Shown here: positions 1 to 7,014 of the stretch, piece after piece
Position numbering within the stretch: the stretch's first letter is position 1
How the letters are laid out: each line of letters opens with the position of its first letter
Notes under the pieces: model-generated
The model's database searches: none
The model's input: the letters and a program-made list of their open reading frames with translations, nothing else
Told to the model about the DNA's origin: nothing
Assembly (NCBI GenBank): GCA_023441255.1
Contig: JAEZPW010000106.1
Coordinates: forward strand, 1 to 31,788
Source of the DNA: Acidobacteriota bacterium
GTDB taxonomy: Bacteria > Acidobacteriota > Terriglobia > Terriglobales > Acidobacteriaceae
Length of the DNA: 31,788 bases
Direction: 5' to 3'
Made by a program: the position numbers and the translations under genes

Positions 1-69
1 CCGAAGTGGGTGACACGGGACTTCGCGGATGCGGAGTTGTCGGCAGAGGCGTCGCTGCCCTTACGCTGA
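1..69 (+). CDS. Possible C-terminal end of a gene cut by the window edge
   Basis: Frame 1 is open from the first base to a TGA at 67-69 and encodes about 22 residues ending in SLPLR. The fragment is too short for family assignment. The next plus-strand bases are heptad repeats and the next gene points the other way, so a 3' end here would make a convergent pair. This is inferred only from the open frame and the layout; it could be chance. Confidence 0.25.
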   Translation, partial: PKWVTRDFADAELSAEASLPLR

Positions 70-94
70 TCGCATGCGTTCCTCTGGGGAGAAA

Positions 95-129
95 CCAGCC
101 GTCAGCCTTCAGCCGTCAGCTCTCAGCAA
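95..129. repeat. Degenerate heptad tandem repeat (TCAGCNN)
   Basis: Five consecutive 7-bp units fit the pattern tcagcNN: ccagccg, tcagcct, tcagccg, tcagctc, tcagcaa. The array lies between the convergent gene ends at 69 and 172. Similar 7-bp units with different sequence occur in other gaps of this window (6924-7003 and 11008-11021). No function can be read from it. Confidence 0.7.
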
Positions 130-171
130 TGACTGACGAGGAACATTGCGGCGATGGGCGCGCTGCATGTT

Positions 172-726
172 TTATTCCGTTCCCGTTCTGACGAAGCCGT
201 CTTTGGTCTTTCTGCGCTGTCCGGCACAAGCCTGTTGATTGCCGTCATTTTCGCGATTATCGTGGAACGCCATCTCGTCCGGGTCGGCGATCCACTTCTG
301 CATCTCTTCGGGCTTGGTCCGGAGCTTTAGCACGACGGCTTCGTCCGGTTCGATCGAGACGATCATCATCTCGAGCTTGTCGCCGGTAGTGTGAACGTAG
401 ATGATGCTGCGTTCGCCGGTCCTGCGAGATTCCGCGCGAATGAAACGGGTCCACTCGGGGCCGAGGGTGTTCTTCATCAGCGAATCGAGTTCCATGTCAC
501 GCCCGGCGAGCACCGGCACGTTCTCGAACATGGCGAGATCGAGTTTCGTGCCAGAGCCCCACATGGCAGGCTTCATCGCTAGTCGCGCAATCCACGGCAG
601 CCCTTTATGCTTGATGCCGTACTGATTCTCAATGGCGCGCGTGACGGTCCGGACGTCATGGTCGGCCGCCAGTGCCAGCGAGGGCGTCAAGAGGACGAGC
701 ACGATGCCTAGCGTTAGCCGATTCAT
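172..726 (-). CDS. Exported hypothetical protein, DUF4252-like paralogue
   Basis: 184 residues with an N-terminal signal peptide (hydrophobic LGIVLVLLTPSLALA, likely cleavage after ALA). I do not assign a function. The second half has the same pattern as the upstream DUF4252 protein: a Trp, a string of charged residues, a 'IYVHTTGDK' strand, then 'MIVSIEPDEAVVLKL'. This suggests an extracytoplasmic paralogue of that protein. Its ATG overlaps the stop of the upstream gene by 4 bp, so it is the last gene of the sigma/anti-sigma operon and probably translationally coupled. The C-terminal 25 residues are polar and basic and may be unstructured. Confidence 0.75.
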   Translation of the reverse strand: MNRLTLGIVLVLLTPSLALAADHDVRTVTRAIENQYGIKHKGLPWIARLAMKPAMWGSGTKLDLAMFENVPVLAGRDMELDSLMKNTLGPEWTRFIRAESRRTGERSIIYVHTTGDKLEMMIVSIEPDEAVVLKLRTKPEEMQKWIADPDEMAFHDNRENDGNQQACAGQRRKTKDGFVRTGTE

Positions 727-1289
727 TTCTTCACCCCTGCTGGCGCGGGCTTCTTGACCTGCTTCTTTCCCGTATCAATCTTCGGAATCCCGAATTGTCC
801 GCCAAGACTGCTCAACTGCTCCGGATCGATCGGGCCTTCGATGTTCACCAGGGTGAGCTCGCGAGGTTCGGCCGAGATGATCGCCAGCCCCTGTATGACT
901 CCGTTCTCGTTGCGAACGTAGATCTCGACGTTTTCGCCATCTGGCTTGCTCCGGGCCTCGATCATCTTGGACCATACCGGGGCGCGCAGCTGAGTGCGAA
1001 AAGCTTCAACATCGGCCAGAGAATATTCTCCATCCTTGTCGAACTCAAAGCTCTTGACGTAGATGCCCTTGAGCTTCTTGATCAGTTGCTTTGCCTCGGC
1101 GTCGTCGGCGTCCTTGTCTGACAAGAAGCGCGATGCGAAGTCGAGCATCTGGCGGTCCATGTTAACGTCGACCACTTCGCTGGCTTTCGCGGCAAGCTTA
1201 TCCAGCCCGGCAGGAAACTTCAGTTCCTGCGCAAAGCCGCTAGTGGTCAGCAGTGCCACTGCAACAAGAAATACTTTGAAGGCTTTCAT
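723..1289 (-). CDS. DUF4252 family exported protein
   Basis: 188 residues with a clear signal peptide (MKAFKVFLVAVALLTTSGFA, then Q). The mature part has the DUF4252 layout: an amphipathic start, a 'SFEFDKDGEYSLADVEAFRTQL' type segment, a Trp-containing helix, and the strand pair 'EIYVRNENG' and 'LAIISAEPRELTLVNIEG' followed by 'DPEQLSSLGG'. The biochemical role of DUF4252 proteins is unknown; they commonly sit next to ECF sigma factors in Acidobacteriota and Bacteroidota. The start overlaps the anti-sigma stop by 4 bp and the stop overlaps the next start by 4 bp. A Lys-rich C-terminal tail (residues about 174-188) is present. Confidence 0.85.
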   Translation of the reverse strand: MKAFKVFLVAVALLTTSGFAQELKFPAGLDKLAAKASEVVDVNMDRQMLDFASRFLSDKDADDAEAKQLIKKLKGIYVKSFEFDKDGEYSLADVEAFRTQLRAPVWSKMIEARSKPDGENVEIYVRNENGVIQGLAIISAEPRELTLVNIEGPIDPEQLSSLGGQFGIPKIDTGKKQVKKPAPAGVKK

Positions 1290-1669
1290 TGCCGTTCCTC
1301 TCCTCTGTCCTGCTCAGGCCCAAACTGCTGAGAACCGGTCTGGTTGACCTTCGCCTGCACGTACTGCAGCTTGGCGCCGGTGATGCGAAGGGCCAGCATC
1401 AACTGCTGTTTGGCGGCCTCTCCGGCTCGCTTTTCCTGTTCGCGATGCCGGTACTCGAGCGAGCCCCCGACCACCGCTACGCACAGCAGGGCGGCTGCTG
1501 CAAACCGCAGGGCCGGAAGCTGTGTGGCCCGAAGAATCCGATCCCACAGTGTGGGGGGTGCCGTCTGCTGCGCCGTGCGCGCTAATACTCGTTCGGCGAA
1601 ATTGGGCGGAGCATCCTCCCGTCGCAGCGCGCTCCTAAGCTCTTCGTCGAACCGATCGTACGGCGTCAT
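1286..1669 (-). CDS. Single-pass membrane protein, probable anti-sigma factor
   Basis: 127 residues. The cytoplasmic N-terminus (about 1-52) is charged and starts with a 'DRFDEELRSALRREDAPPNF' type stretch common in anti-sigma proteins encoded after ECF sigma genes. One transmembrane segment follows at about 53-71 (LPALRFAAAALLCVAVVGG), then a charged, Gln-rich segment predicted outside the membrane. There is no zinc-finger HxxxCxxC motif, so it is not a classical ZAS anti-sigma. The role is inferred from position and topology: its ATG overlaps the sigma gene stop by 4 bp. It would hold the sigma factor at the membrane until a signal arrives. Confidence 0.7.
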   Translation of the reverse strand: MTPYDRFDEELRSALRREDAPPNFAERVLARTAQQTAPPTLWDRILRATQLPALRFAAAALLCVAVVGGSLEYRHREQEKRAGEAAKQQLMLALRITGAKLQYVQAKVNQTGSQQFGPEQDRGEERQ

Positions 1670-2178
1670 ATATTCACCTCTCCCATGCTGCGTGAAACCT
1701 TGTCGCGGAGCATCGCCAGCGCGCGCTGCAGAGTGCTTTTGACGGTTGCTAGCGGCATACCCAGCGCGCGGCCGATCTCATCCGGGCCCATCTCTTCCTG
1801 GTAGCGCAACACCACCACGGCGCGGGCGTTCTCCGGCAGAGAGGCCACGAGGTGTCGCAATCGCGCGCTGAGCAGCGGGTCCGGGGCATCTGGCGGCACT
1901 GAGGGCTCCGGTATGTCGTCCAACGCGAGTTCGGGCCGGCTGCGGCGGCTGCGGGCGGCATCGATCGCTCTATGCACCGTCACCTTTCTCAGCCAGAACA
2001 CAACGTGCTCGGCCGATTGCAGGTTCCCCAGGCAGCCGTGCAGTTGCAGGAAAACGTCCTGCGCTACTTCCTCGGCAAGCGTACGGTCATGTAGCAGGTG
2101 GTAAGCGATGCTGAACACCATCGCCTCGTGCTGCCGGAGAAGCACTTCGAACTCGCCGATTGCCTGCGGTTCCGCCAT
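1666..2178 (-). CDS. ECF-type RNA polymerase sigma factor
   Basis: 170 residues, normal length for an ECF sigma factor. Region 2 lies at about 10-75, with the typical 'AYHLLHDRTLAEEVAQDVFLQL' segment and 'FWLRKVTVHRAIDAARSRRSR' for -10 recognition. Region 4 lies at about 110-165, with 'LPENARAVVVLRYQEEMGPDEI' and the helix-turn-helix 'IGRALGMPLATVKSTLQRAL' for -35 binding. It heads a four-gene unit with an anti-sigma-like protein, a DUF4252 protein and a related exported protein, so it likely directs an envelope-stress or signal response and its own operon. The ATG start at 2178 is the only good one before region 2. Confidence 0.92.
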   Translation of the reverse strand: MAEPQAIGEFEVLLRQHEAMVFSIAYHLLHDRTLAEEVAQDVFLQLHGCLGNLQSAEHVVFWLRKVTVHRAIDAARSRRSRPELALDDIPEPSVPPDAPDPLLSARLRHLVASLPENARAVVVLRYQEEMGPDEIGRALGMPLATVKSTLQRALAMLRDKVSRSMGEVNI

Positions 2179-2303
2179 TCAGGTTTCGCCGTTGCGTTCC
2201 GTACTCACTAGCCCTATACGGACGGACTCCGGGGGTGGAACGCAGAAAGTGCAAACGATTATCCGATTTTTGCTGAACAACCGCGAGGAAGACTGGCGAG
2301 CTA

Positions 2304-2687
2304 CTACCTTCTGAGCAAGGAGGAGATGGCGCGTTTGAGCTGGGACTCGAGATCTATGTCCTTATAAAGAACGAAATGGGCCTGCGGAGGCGCCTCGTCG
2401 GCCCCTTGCGCCCGGCCTGCTACCACTACGATGGGTATGCCCGCGGTCTCAGGGTTAGCCTGCAGAACCTTGATGAGCTCCGCACCTGTCATTTTGGGCA
2501 TGTTGAGGTCGGTGATGATCAGGTCGGGCGGGCTCTGGCGAACGACTTCGAGTGCTTCAAGGCCGTTCGTGGCGGATTCGACCCGGAAACCGTGCTCCTC
2601 AAGCAGACGCGTGACCGCGTGCCGGATGAGCATGGAGTCATCGACCACCAGTACCGTGCGCGATGCGTTCTGTCCTGATCCAGTCAC
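2304..2687 (-). CDS. Stand-alone response-regulator receiver protein (CheY-like)
   Basis: 127 residues made of a single receiver domain with no output domain. The acidic pocket is present (VVDDS, Asp16-Asp17), as are the phospho-acceptor Asp60 in 'LIITDLNMP' and Lys109 in 'VLYKD'. The switch Thr/Ser expected after the fourth strand is Ala90 (VVVAGRAQ), and the Pro usually following the conserved Lys is Asp. Phosphorylation is therefore plausible, but the usual Thr-Tyr switch is altered. No histidine kinase gene is adjacent, so the partner is unknown. It would act in the cytoplasm as a diffusible signalling protein. Confidence 0.88.
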   Translation of the reverse strand: MTGSGQNASRTVLVVDDSMLIRHAVTRLLEEHGFRVESATNGLEALEVVRQSPPDLIITDLNMPKMTGAELIKVLQANPETAGIPIVVVAGRAQGADEAPPQAHFVLYKDIDLESQLKRAISSLLRR

Positions 2688-2927
2688 TTTCGCCCCATTG
2701 GCACGTTAGCAAACATCGGAGGTGCCAAGAAGTGAAACCCACACGGAGGCATTACCTTGGTTACCGTGGTACAGCCCGTATTGGCAAAAGGACGTGTCCC
2801 GAAGTAACACGCACGTTCCCGCGCCCAAGGGGAACGCTACCGGACACACGTGGGCATGCGCACGAGAAGGATGCGCCGCGAGTCGGATCAGCGTCGGAGG
2901 GTCAGAGAGTACACATGCAGGTGCGGG
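2688..2927. other. 240-bp intergenic gap, no gene recognised
   Basis: This gap lies upstream of the receiver gene and downstream of the small zinc-ribbon gene; both neighbours are on the minus strand. Short open frames here lack ribosome binding sites and recognisable protein character. I see no RNA gene or clear terminator. It presumably holds the receiver gene promoter. Confidence 0.4.
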
Positions 2928-3074
2928 TCACTCTTCGGAAGGGATCTGCTCTTCTATGCTCATGTCTTTGAACTCGCTGGATTCGAAGATCTCGCCGCAC
3001 TCCTTGCACTCGACGAACTCCGAATCTTCCTCGCGAGCAACGATTTGAACGCGCGGGTGCTTACACGAATTCAT
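2928..3074 (-). CDS. Small zinc-ribbon-like acidic protein
   Basis: 48 residues if translation starts at the internal ATG (3074, MNSCKHPRVQI); an upstream in-frame ATG at 3125 would add 17 polar residues of low complexity. A Cys-x-His near the N-terminus and 'VECKECGEIF' (CxxC) look like a four-ligand zinc knuckle. The C-terminus is very acidic (SIEEQIPSEE). Small CxxC proteins of this type are frequent in Acidobacteriota but uncharacterised. The shorter start is chosen because it begins directly at the first zinc ligand; neither start has a strong Shine-Dalgarno, so the choice is uncertain. No function is assigned. Confidence 0.6.
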   Translation of the reverse strand: MNSCKHPRVQIVAREEDSEFVECKECGEIFESSEFKDMSIEEQIPSEE

Positions 3075-3275
3075 GGTGTTTTTCTGCTGCCGGCTGGCGG
3101 AGCCTTGCGACTGGCTTGAGGTCATACAAATCGCGACGCCGGAGTCACGGCACGACTCCAGATTGGCGACATTTTATCCACGTTGAAAAGCTTGTCAAGT
3201 CAATGTGCACGAAATCGTCGCCGTTCCGCAGTCGACCCGCTGCCAAAAGGGGCAAAAAAGTCCCGATTCAGACAA

Positions 3276-4445
3276 CTATTCGAGCACCGGCGTTGGCGTA
3301 TGGGGCGACGACGCCGAAGCGCTCTGCCCCTCTTCTGCGGGCAGCGGCATGGGATAGATGCCGGCTTGGCGCGCTTCCTGAATGGATATACGGATCACGT
3401 CCGAAGCGTTATGTTTTGCCAGCCCGCGGGTAGCCGCAGCTACGGACCGGTCGAAAGTGGCGCGACCAGTCAGGGCGGCATCGAGATAAAGAAACCGGCT
3501 GGATCCTTCAGCAAGACGTACGGCTACATACGCATGGCCCGGCACTAAAACGATGACGGGTTCAAGGCCCAGATTCTCGAAAATGGAAGCGTAGAGAACG
3601 GCCCCATCTATGCAGTTGGCAGAGGCGTGGCGAAGGGACTCGCCCGGCATGCGGACGCGCTCGGCAAATTCGATGTTCCCATGCGATCCGAGCGTGAGTG
3701 AGCTGTTCACGTAGGAAACCCCGGACCGTTGCACGGCAAGGTAGATGGCCTTGGCCTGGGCGCGGATAGTTAGTTCCTGGACCGTCGAATCGTCGGTGCC
3801 GGCGTAACCAGGCATGCGACGGCCCGGCATGAACTCCTTGGCGCGGCTCAGGATACGGGCGATCTGGGCATCGTGTGGGGTGACCCACGATGCGATGAAG
3901 CGGGCGTATGTAAAGTCCTTGCCCCAATACATGTCATCGACCGAACGCAGACGGACGGGCATGGTGGTCGCGTAGACCTCCCGGCCTCCGAGGTCGGAAA
4001 CATGAACACTGGCAGTGGCTGCGGTGATTTCCCGGTTCCGGAATAGCCGGTCGTGGAAGGTAGGCGCGAAGTAAAGTTTGCGCACCTGCCCGGCCCCGAG
4101 GTCTACGTACTGAATCTCCTGGTCGCTCCAGCCGGGAATCTGCACCGCGACACGGTTGCGCACCAGTGTATCCGTGGGGTTGGTGACGGTCAGGATGACG
4201 GTGCCGGTCTGACGCTCGGACGGCTTCACGAATGAGTTGTAGTTGGCGAAGACGGGAAAGACGTCGCCGTTGAGGCCAACCTCAACCTGGTAGGTGGGTT
4301 CGGTAGCGCGCGCGTTCAGAGTGGAGGGTTCGGTTCGGCCGGTGTTCATGCCAGCCATGGCGGGCGTGCACAGGGCGGCGAGCGTCAGAACGCATACGGC
4401 TGCGAGCAAGCAGCGTCGGGACCTTGCAGATGATCGAAGGGGCAC
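3276..4445 (-). CDS. Exported transglutaminase-like (cysteine protease fold) protein
   Basis: 389 residues with a signal peptide (basic start, hydrophobic CLLAAVCVLTLAALCTPAMA). Residues about 50-165 look like a beta-rich domain with 'GTVILTVTNPTDTLVRNRV', as in bacterial Ig-like modules. The C-terminal part carries a transglutaminase-like core: Cys278 in 'SANCIDGAVLYAS', His304 in 'VPGHAYVAV' and Asp322 in 'FLYLDAAL', a spacing that fits the Cys-His-Asp triad. Members of this superfamily cleave or crosslink peptides, but the substrate here is unknown. The tail after about 370 is Ser/Pro/Thr-rich. It is transcribed alone, divergent from the DUF309 gene. Confidence 0.75.
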   Translation of the reverse strand: MPLRSSARSRRCLLAAVCVLTLAALCTPAMAGMNTGRTEPSTLNARATEPTYQVEVGLNGDVFPVFANYNSFVKPSERQTGTVILTVTNPTDTLVRNRVAVQIPGWSDQEIQYVDLGAGQVRKLYFAPTFHDRLFRNREITAATASVHVSDLGGREVYATTMPVRLRSVDDMYWGKDFTYARFIASWVTPHDAQIARILSRAKEFMPGRRMPGYAGTDDSTVQELTIRAQAKAIYLAVQRSGVSYVNSSLTLGSHGNIEFAERVRMPGESLRHASANCIDGAVLYASIFENLGLEPVIVLVPGHAYVAVRLAEGSSRFLYLDAALTGRATFDRSVAAATRGLAKHNASDVIRISIQEARQAGIYPMPLPAEEGQSASASSPHTPTPVLE

Positions 4446-4578
4446 GTAGAAAGGATATCCAGTTCTGCTGCGGAAGCGTATCGGATGTACACCTAAGGGC
4501 GGGTCATTAGAGTGCTAAGGTGAGCTGCTGAGTTCTCGCTAGGCGATCGAACATCCAGGTACGTGAGAGCATATCCGC

Positions 4579-4974
4579 ATGCGTCTTGATTGGAGCAGAG
4601 GCGAGTTGGCGGAAGGGCTACGCTGTTACCGCAGCGAGGAGTTCTTCGAGGCGCACGAGCACTGGGAATGCGTGTGGCTCGAAATGCCCGAACCCGACAA
4701 GACCTTTTTGCAGGCGCTAATCCAGATTGCTGCTGCTTTCCATCACCTTAAGCGCAGAAACCCGCTGGGAACTGTGTCGCTGCTCAGCGGGGCGGTGAGA
4801 AGGCTGCAGCGGTACCCGGAGGAGTATGGCGGTATTCGCGTTGCCGACCTGCTCCTGGAAATTGAAGTTTGGTTAAGGACACTACAGCGAGATGAAGATG
4901 TTGCCAGCTTGGCATTTCCTCGTTTCGGCTTGTCCGAACGGGCAGATGGCCGCAAGAATGACGAATGCCGCTGA
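4579..4974 (+). CDS. DUF309 domain protein
   Basis: 131 residues. The DUF309 signature is clear: 'RSEEFFEAHEHWECVW' at about 18-33, followed by 'FLQALIQIAAAFHHLKRRN' and the helix 'SLLSGAVRRLQRYP'. DUF309 proteins are small all-helical cytoplasmic proteins with conserved His/Glu residues and no proven activity. The gene starts the plus-strand block leading into the ISC operon, but a 209-bp gap with regulatory sites separates it from the Rrf2 gene, so it is probably its own unit. The ATG at 4579 lacks a strong Shine-Dalgarno, but it is the only start that keeps the whole domain. Confidence 0.85.
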   Translation: MRLDWSRGELAEGLRCYRSEEFFEAHEHWECVWLEMPEPDKTFLQALIQIAAAFHHLKRRNPLGTVSLLSGAVRRLQRYPEEYGGIRVADLLLEIEVWLRTLQRDEDVASLAFPRFGLSERADGRKNDECR

Positions 4975-4985
4975 AAATGATTTTC

Positions 4986-5010
4986 ATATCCGCCCAAATC
5001 AGTCGGACAT
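4986..5010. promoter_or_regulatory. IscR type 1-like operator, distal copy
   Basis: The 25 bases match the E. coli IscR type 1 consensus (ATASYYGACTRWWWYAGTCRRSTAT) at 20 positions by eye. The right half is strongest (AATCAGTCGGACAT); the left half is degenerate (CCGCCC in place of YYGACT). It shares TCAGTCGGAYAT with the second site 110 bp downstream. It lies just after the DUF309 stop and before the Rrf2-iscS genes, where autoregulation by the Fe-S regulator is expected. Binding is inferred from consensus only. Confidence 0.5.
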
Positions 5011-5064
5011 TTGTAAGTCATTGTTAACAGTGTACTTATATATGCTATTCGTTCCAGAATTCCT

Positions 5065-5094
5065 TTGCGTTCGCAACTTTGCCGTGACTACAAT
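5065..5094 (+). promoter_or_regulatory. Candidate sigma-70 promoter of the ISC operon
   Basis: A -10-like TACAAT at 5089-5094 is preceded at 18 bp by TTGCGT (5065-5070). Transcription from here would start near 5101, inside the proximal IscR-like operator, giving a simple repression arrangement. The hexamers are only moderately conserved. Confidence 0.4.
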
Positions 5095-5095
5095 G

Positions 5096-5120
5096 ATGTA
5101 CGACTAATTCAGTCGGATAT
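5096..5120. promoter_or_regulatory. IscR type 1-like operator, proximal copy
   Basis: The central part GACTAATTCAGTC fits the E. coli IscR type 1 consensus, and 21 of 25 positions match by eye. The mismatches are mostly in the outer left arm. The site lies 63 bp upstream of the TTG start of the Rrf2-family gene and overlaps the predicted transcription start. Type 1 sites are bound by cluster-loaded IscR in Proteobacteria; the Rrf2 protein here keeps three cysteines. Confidence 0.6.
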
Positions 5121-5183
5121 GGTTGGTGCAAACGGGCCGCGATAGTTCCGTTGCTCCAGAGTTCCCGCTGAAGTGGCACGCGC

Positions 5184-5648
5184 TTGCTGAAACTCACCAA
5201 AAAAGCGGATTACGGGTTGATCGCGATGCGGCACCTCGCAGAACGCGAGCGAGGACGCCTGGGTGCGTGCAGCGCCAAAGACATCGCCGACAACTACGGA
5301 TTGCCTCAGGAAGCGCTGGCCAAAATTCTGCAGAAGCTCGCAAGGGCTGGGCTACTGCAATCGCAATACGGAACGAACGGCGGATACACGCTGGCGCGGG
5401 ACGCGCGAAGAATCACCGCGTTCGAGGTGATAGAGGCCATTGAGGGGCCGCTGTTCGTGACCTCTTGTGTCGGAGTCCGGGGGAACTGCGAACAGAGCAC
5501 AAAGTGTACTGTACGCGAGCCGCTGCGCAGGGTTAGCCGCGGCATAGAAGACGTTCTCACCCACATCACTATTTACGACATGGTGACGGACCAGGCTGCC
5601 GAAGAACAGGCAGTCGCGCTGGTAAACATCGAACCGGCGCTGGACTAG
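5184..5648 (+). CDS. iscR: Rrf2/IscR-family Fe-S-responsive transcription regulator
   Basis: 154 residues, the usual Rrf2 length. The N-terminal winged helix-turn-helix reads 'LTKKADYGLIAMRHLA' and 'SAKDIADNYGLPQEALAKILQKLARAGLL', followed by the wing 'QSQYGTNGGYTLARD'. Three cysteines, Cys95, Cys102 and Cys108 (C-x6-C-x5-C; E. coli IscR has C-x5-C-x5-C), could ligate a [2Fe-2S] cluster. The start is a TTG with no clear Shine-Dalgarno; later ATGs would remove the recognition helix. It precedes iscS by 19 bp and follows two IscR-like operators, so it probably represses the whole ISC operon when clusters are plentiful. The gene symbol is by role and position. Confidence 0.85.
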   Translation: MLKLTKKADYGLIAMRHLAERERGRLGACSAKDIADNYGLPQEALAKILQKLARAGLLQSQYGTNGGYTLARDARRITAFEVIEAIEGPLFVTSCVGVRGNCEQSTKCTVREPLRRVSRGIEDVLTHITIYDMVTDQAAEEQAVALVNIEPALD

Positions 5649-5667
5649 GAACATTCGAGAAAAGGTT

Positions 5668-6909
5668 ATGAGCGACAACATCCCAGTTCCTGAAGGCGTG
5701 ACGCTTCCGATCTACATGGACAATCACGCGACCACGCGGGTGGACCCACGGGTGGTCGAAGAGATGCTGCCCTACTTCAGCGAAAAGTACGGTAATGCGG
5801 CAAGCCGGAACCATTCGTTCGGGTGGGAAGCCGAGAAGGCTGTGCAGCAGGCACGCGATCGCATCGCGAAGCTGATCGGCGCCGACCCGAAAGAAATTAT
5901 CTTCACCTCCGGCGCGACGGAGAGCGACAACCTGGCGATCAAAGGCGTGGCCGAGATGTACCGCGAGAAGGGTGACCACATCATCACCTGCGTTACGGAA
6001 CACAAGGCGGTGCTGGATACGTGCAAGCGCCTGGAGAAGCGCGGCTTCAAGGTCACCTACCTGGGCGTGCAGAAGGACGGGCTGATCGATCTCGATGAAC
6101 TGAAGCAGGCCATGACGGATCAGACGATTCTCGTGACCATAATGGCGGCAAACAACGAGATTGGCGTGCTGCAACCGGTGGAGGCGATCGGGAAGCTCTG
6201 CCGGGAACGCGGCATCATCTTTCATTCCGATGCGACACAGGCGGTTGGAAAGTGGCCCGTGGACGTGAACAAGCAGTGCATCGACCTGCTTTCGATCTCA
6301 GCTCACAAGATGTATGGGCCGAAGGGGATCGGCGCTCTTTACGTGCGTCGGCGAAATCCGCGCGTGCAACTGGTAGCACAGATGGATGGCGGCGGGCACG
6401 AACGAGGTTTTCGCAGCGGAACGCTGGCCGTACAGAACATCGTGGGCCTGGGCAAGGCTTGCGAGATCGCAATGCAGGAAGGTGCGAAGGAAGCCTGCCA
6501 TCTGGCCGGTCTGCGGAACCGGCTCAAAGACAAGATCGTGGGCGAGCTGGACGAGGTGTACGTGAACGGCTCGATGGAGCACCGTTTGCCCGGCAACTTG
6601 AATCTGAGCTTCGCCTATGTGGAAGGCGAGTCTCTGCTGATGGGCATCAACGACGTGGCCGTGTCGAGCGGATCGGCTTGTACATCGGCGACGCTGGAGC
6701 CGTCATACGTGCTCAAGGCCCTCGGCACTGGTGACGACCTTGCACACAGCTCGATACGGTTTGGCCTTGGACGGTTCAACACCGAGGCCGAAGTCGATTA
6801 CGTTGCGGCGCGCGTGGTGGAGACGGTGAAGCGCCTGCGTGAGCTGTCGCCCTTGTACGAGATGGCGAAAGAGGGTGTGGATCTGAAGAAGGTGGCGTGG
6901 AAGGCGTAG
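5668..6909 (+). CDS. iscS: Cysteine desulfurase IscS/NifS
   Basis: 413 residues, normal length. This PLP enzyme takes sulfur from L-cysteine, forms a persulfide and passes it to IscU. Visible signatures: 'YMDNHATTRVDPRV' at the N-terminus, 'FTSGATESDNLAIKG' at about 79-93, 'HSDATQAVGKWPVDV', the PLP-binding Lys214 in 'SISAHKMYGPKG', the 'RSGTLAVQNIVG' loop, and the catalytic Cys338 in 'SSGSACTSATLEPSYVLKAL'. That long Cys loop matches the IscS/NifS group I type, not SufS. It is cytoplasmic. It begins 19 bp after the regulator, with a weak AAAAGG upstream of the ATG. Confidence 0.96.
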   Translation: MSDNIPVPEGVTLPIYMDNHATTRVDPRVVEEMLPYFSEKYGNAASRNHSFGWEAEKAVQQARDRIAKLIGADPKEIIFTSGATESDNLAIKGVAEMYREKGDHIITCVTEHKAVLDTCKRLEKRGFKVTYLGVQKDGLIDLDELKQAMTDQTILVTIMAANNEIGVLQPVEAIGKLCRERGIIFHSDATQAVGKWPVDVNKQCIDLLSISAHKMYGPKGIGALYVRRRNPRVQLVAQMDGGGHERGFRSGTLAVQNIVGLGKACEIAMQEGAKEACHLAGLRNRLKDKIVGELDEVYVNGSMEHRLPGNLNLSFAYVEGESLLMGINDVAVSSGSACTSATLEPSYVLKALGTGDDLAHSSIRFGLGRFNTEAEVDYVAARVVETVKRLRELSPLYEMAKEGVDLKKVAWKA

Positions 6910-6923
6910 AGGAAAAACCGCTG

Positions 6924-7003
6924 TTGGCTTTTGGCTATTGGCCGGCGGCGAGATTACACGGTTTTTAGGCCAAGAGCCAGGAGCCAAAAGCCAAAGGCCC
7001 AAA
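6924..7003. repeat. Inverted arrays of degenerate heptads (TTGGCNN / GCCAANN)
   Basis: The left arm has ttggctt, ttggcta, ttggccg (6924-6944). The right arm has gccaaga, gccagga, gccaaaa, gccaaag, gcccaaa (6969-7003). The arms are reverse complements in type and could pair over a 24-base spacer, within the iscS-iscU gap. It may act as a transcript hairpin between the two genes or simply be a repeat insertion. Confidence 0.7.
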
Positions 7004-7014
7004 GCGAGTTTGCC

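Noticed and set aside
6..191. Plus-strand frame at the left edge
   Set aside because: It runs through the heptad repeat and overlaps the end of the minus-strand gene; the frame ending at 69 is a better candidate.
5569..6225. 218-codon minus-strand frame over iscS
   Set aside because: Antisense of a clear cysteine desulfurase; no start signal or domain.
95..7003. CRISPR array for the heptad repeats
   Set aside because: Units are 7 bp without spacers and no cas genes are present.
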